Assembly (NCBI GenBank): GCA_900548355.1
Contig: URKR01000004.1
Coordinates: 75,777-139,776 of the forward strand
Direction: 5' to 3'
DNA: 64,000 nt
Source: an uncultured Oscillospiraceae bacterium
GTDB lineage: Bacteria > Bacillota > Clostridia > Oscillospirales > Ruminococcaceae
Shown: one piece after another, positions 62,802 to 64,000 of the stretch
Layout: each line of letters begins with the position of its first letter
Position numbering within the stretch: the stretch's first letter is position 1
Notes under the pieces: model-generated
What the model saw: only the letters and a program-made list of their open reading frames with translations
Database searches by the model: none
Told to the model about the DNA's origin: nothing
Made by a program: the position numbers and the translations under genes

Positions 62802-63977
62802 TTATAGCCCCATCACCTTTCCCAGCTTTTCCTGCGCCTCTCGCTTGGTTTTATCAAAGGCGTGGGCATAGATGTCTAGTGTGGTACTGGGCTGGGAGTG
62901 ACCAAGCAGCCCTGCCACGGTGCGGACATCCACGCCCTGGGCAATGAGCAGGCTGGCGTTGGTATGGCGCAGGCTGTGGACAGATAAGTTTTGAGGCAAC
63001 CCGTTTTCCTTGAGAATTTTCTTGAAACGGAAGGTAAAGGTCGTGGGGACCATGGGATCGCCGCTCGGCTGCCGGAAGAGGTAATCTTCCTCCGTCAGGG
63101 CCTGCCCTTCTGCCTGTTCCATCTGCCAGGCACATTCCTGTTTCCACGCTTTCAACAGCTTGCACATCTCTTTGCTGATGTACACCCTCCGGTTGCCGCT
63201 TGCGGTTTTTGGCTCCTTGGTAAAGATCTTTTGTCCGCTGAGTTTGACCACTGTCCGCTGCACATGGATGGTCCGGTGCCTCCAGTCAATGTCAGACCAG
63301 CGTAATCCGCAGGCTTCGCCGCGGCGCATCCCGGTGGCCAGTACCAGTTTGAAGTACACTTCGTATTTCATACTTTGTGTTTCCAAAGCAGCAATCAGCT
63401 TCTGCACCGTTTCCTCGTCGGCCACCGGGCGCTCTTTGCGCACGCCTTTTGGTTTGTATACCCGCCAGGCCGGGTTATGGGTCAGGTAGCCTTCATCCAC
63501 CGCACCGGACAAGATGCTGCACAGTGTGTTGTGCAGGCCCTCCACGGATTTTTCAGCAAGCGGTTTGCCATCGGTCAGCTTCGGCGCCTTTCGCATTTCC
63601 TCGTAAAAGTCCCGAATGACCTCTTTGCGTAAATCAGTGAGCTTGTAATGCCCCAGCGCGGGAAGGATACGCCGCACGTCCTGCTGGTCGCGGGAAAAGG
63701 TGGTTTTCGCCAGTTTTTTCGGTGCCACCTCTGCCAGCCAGTGATCGATGTACTTTGCCAATGTAATGCTCTTGTTCACCGGCTCCGTGGTGTGGTGTAC
63801 TTCCCTCTCAAACAGCACTGCCTGTTCTTGCAGCCACTTCTCTCGCTGCTTCGGTTTCAGCTCCACCGGCGGATGCACGGTTTTCTGTGCCGATTTCAGC
63901 CGGTTGCCCTCGTAGTCGTACCCGCGGGATACAACTATTAAATAGCTGTTCTCTCCCCGTTTGCGAATGGATGCCAT
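62802..63977 (-). CDS. int: Tyrosine recombinase (Tn916/phage-type integrase)
   Basis: 391 residues; AAAGGA precedes the ATG at 63977. N-terminal arm-binding domain (YLIVVSRGYDYEGNRLKSA), core SAM-like domain (TLAKYIDHWLAEVAP), and catalytic R-H-R-H-Y: MRRGEACGLRW, HSLRHTNASLLIAQG, LGHSQPSTTLDIYAH. Complete and apparently functional. The 3' end is close to hairpins 62762-62807; the att site of the tRNA-Arg (59221) or a site right of 64000 could be its target. Confidence 0.93.
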   Translation of the reverse strand: MASIRKRGENSYLIVVSRGYDYEGNRLKSAQKTVHPPVELKPKQREKWLQEQAVLFEREVHHTTEPVNKSITLAKYIDHWLAEVAPKKLAKTTFSRDQQDVRRILPALGHYKLTDLRKEVIRDFYEEMRKAPKLTDGKPLAEKSVEGLHNTLCSILSGAVDEGYLTHNPAWRVYKPKGVRKERPVADEETVQKLIAALETQSMKYEVYFKLVLATGMRRGEACGLRWSDIDWRHRTIHVQRTVVKLSGQKIFTKEPKTASGNRRVYISKEMCKLLKAWKQECAWQMEQAEGQALTEEDYLFRQPSGDPMVPTTFTFRFKKILKENGLPQNLSVHSLRHTNASLLIAQGVDVRTVAGLLGHSQPSTTLDIYAHAFDKTKREAQEKLGKVMGL

Positions 63978-64000
63978 ACTGCCACGTCCTTTCTAATGTG

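Overview
The window looks like a chromosome segment of a GC-rich, low-motility-type gut Clostridia (Oscillospiraceae/Ruminococcaceae-like, in the neighbourhood of Gemmiger, Subdoligranulum or Faecalibacterium). Evidence: strong AGGAGG ribosome sites, sortase-type surface proteins, an LtaS-like enzyme, a complete argG-H-C-J-B-D block with a type 2 ArgC, and Clostridia-type conjugative-element debris. The species cannot be fixed from sequence alone.

Left part (1-15863): an unfinished DUF348/G5/3D cell-wall protein (runs off the left edge), a small membrane protein, then a long minus-strand operon (13663 down to 1936). The operon encodes a HhH-like small protein, a 2053-residue GLUG-repeat surface protein with a Cys/His-rich head, and a series of smaller exported proteins. 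Four of the products carry one shared C-terminal module; three others are short membrane-anchored partners; the last has a sortase-type anchor. A divergent LytTR response regulator / GHKL kinase pair sits at its head. Two intercistronic regions contain tandem hairpins conserved with compensatory base changes. This locus is my main candidate for an undescribed surface-assembly system.

Mobile block (15880-27168): two related, heavily deleted integrative elements lie in tandem at the 3' end of rpsI. Each ends in the same ~430-base terminal region and a 15-base direct repeat of the rpsI end. Each keeps the same ~150-base structured segment at the 3' end of its relaxase gene, directly beside its cargo. 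Debris includes two parA fragments, two relaxase tails, an internally deleted relaxase, and DUF4315, CHC2-primase-like and PAPS-reductase-like fragments. Cargo of the right element is an esterase, an AraC regulator and two MFS transporters, with a duplicated operator in front of the esterase and the first MFS gene.

Core block (27152-50086): rplM-rpsI, alr, lepA, an ABC exporter-like trio, an LtaS-like sulfatase-fold enzyme, a uridine-kinase-like protein, DUF5662, a YbaK-type deacylase, a GT2, an M32 carboxypeptidase, and the arginine cluster with ArgR-like boxes.

Right part: a low-GC decayed island (50140-52800) with a truncated IS3 orfA, an XRE regulator, a frameshifted peptide deformylase and a kinase-methyltransferase fusion; then TetR, pgsA, an AI-2E-type transporter, a lipoprotein and a GH31 glycosidase. 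At 59018-59297 the 5' half of a tRNA-Arg(CCG) is duplicated upstream of the intact gene, an att-like scar. Beyond it lie a PD-(D/E)XK protein, a second PD-(D/E)XK-like protein coupled to a MazG/HhH-GPD fusion, a small GNAT and a tyrosine integrase: a plausible defence or nucleotide-sanitation cassette on an integrative element. Dispersed GTAGGGGC palindromes and GTGCC-TTCG-GGCAC terminator-like repeats decorate intergenic regions.
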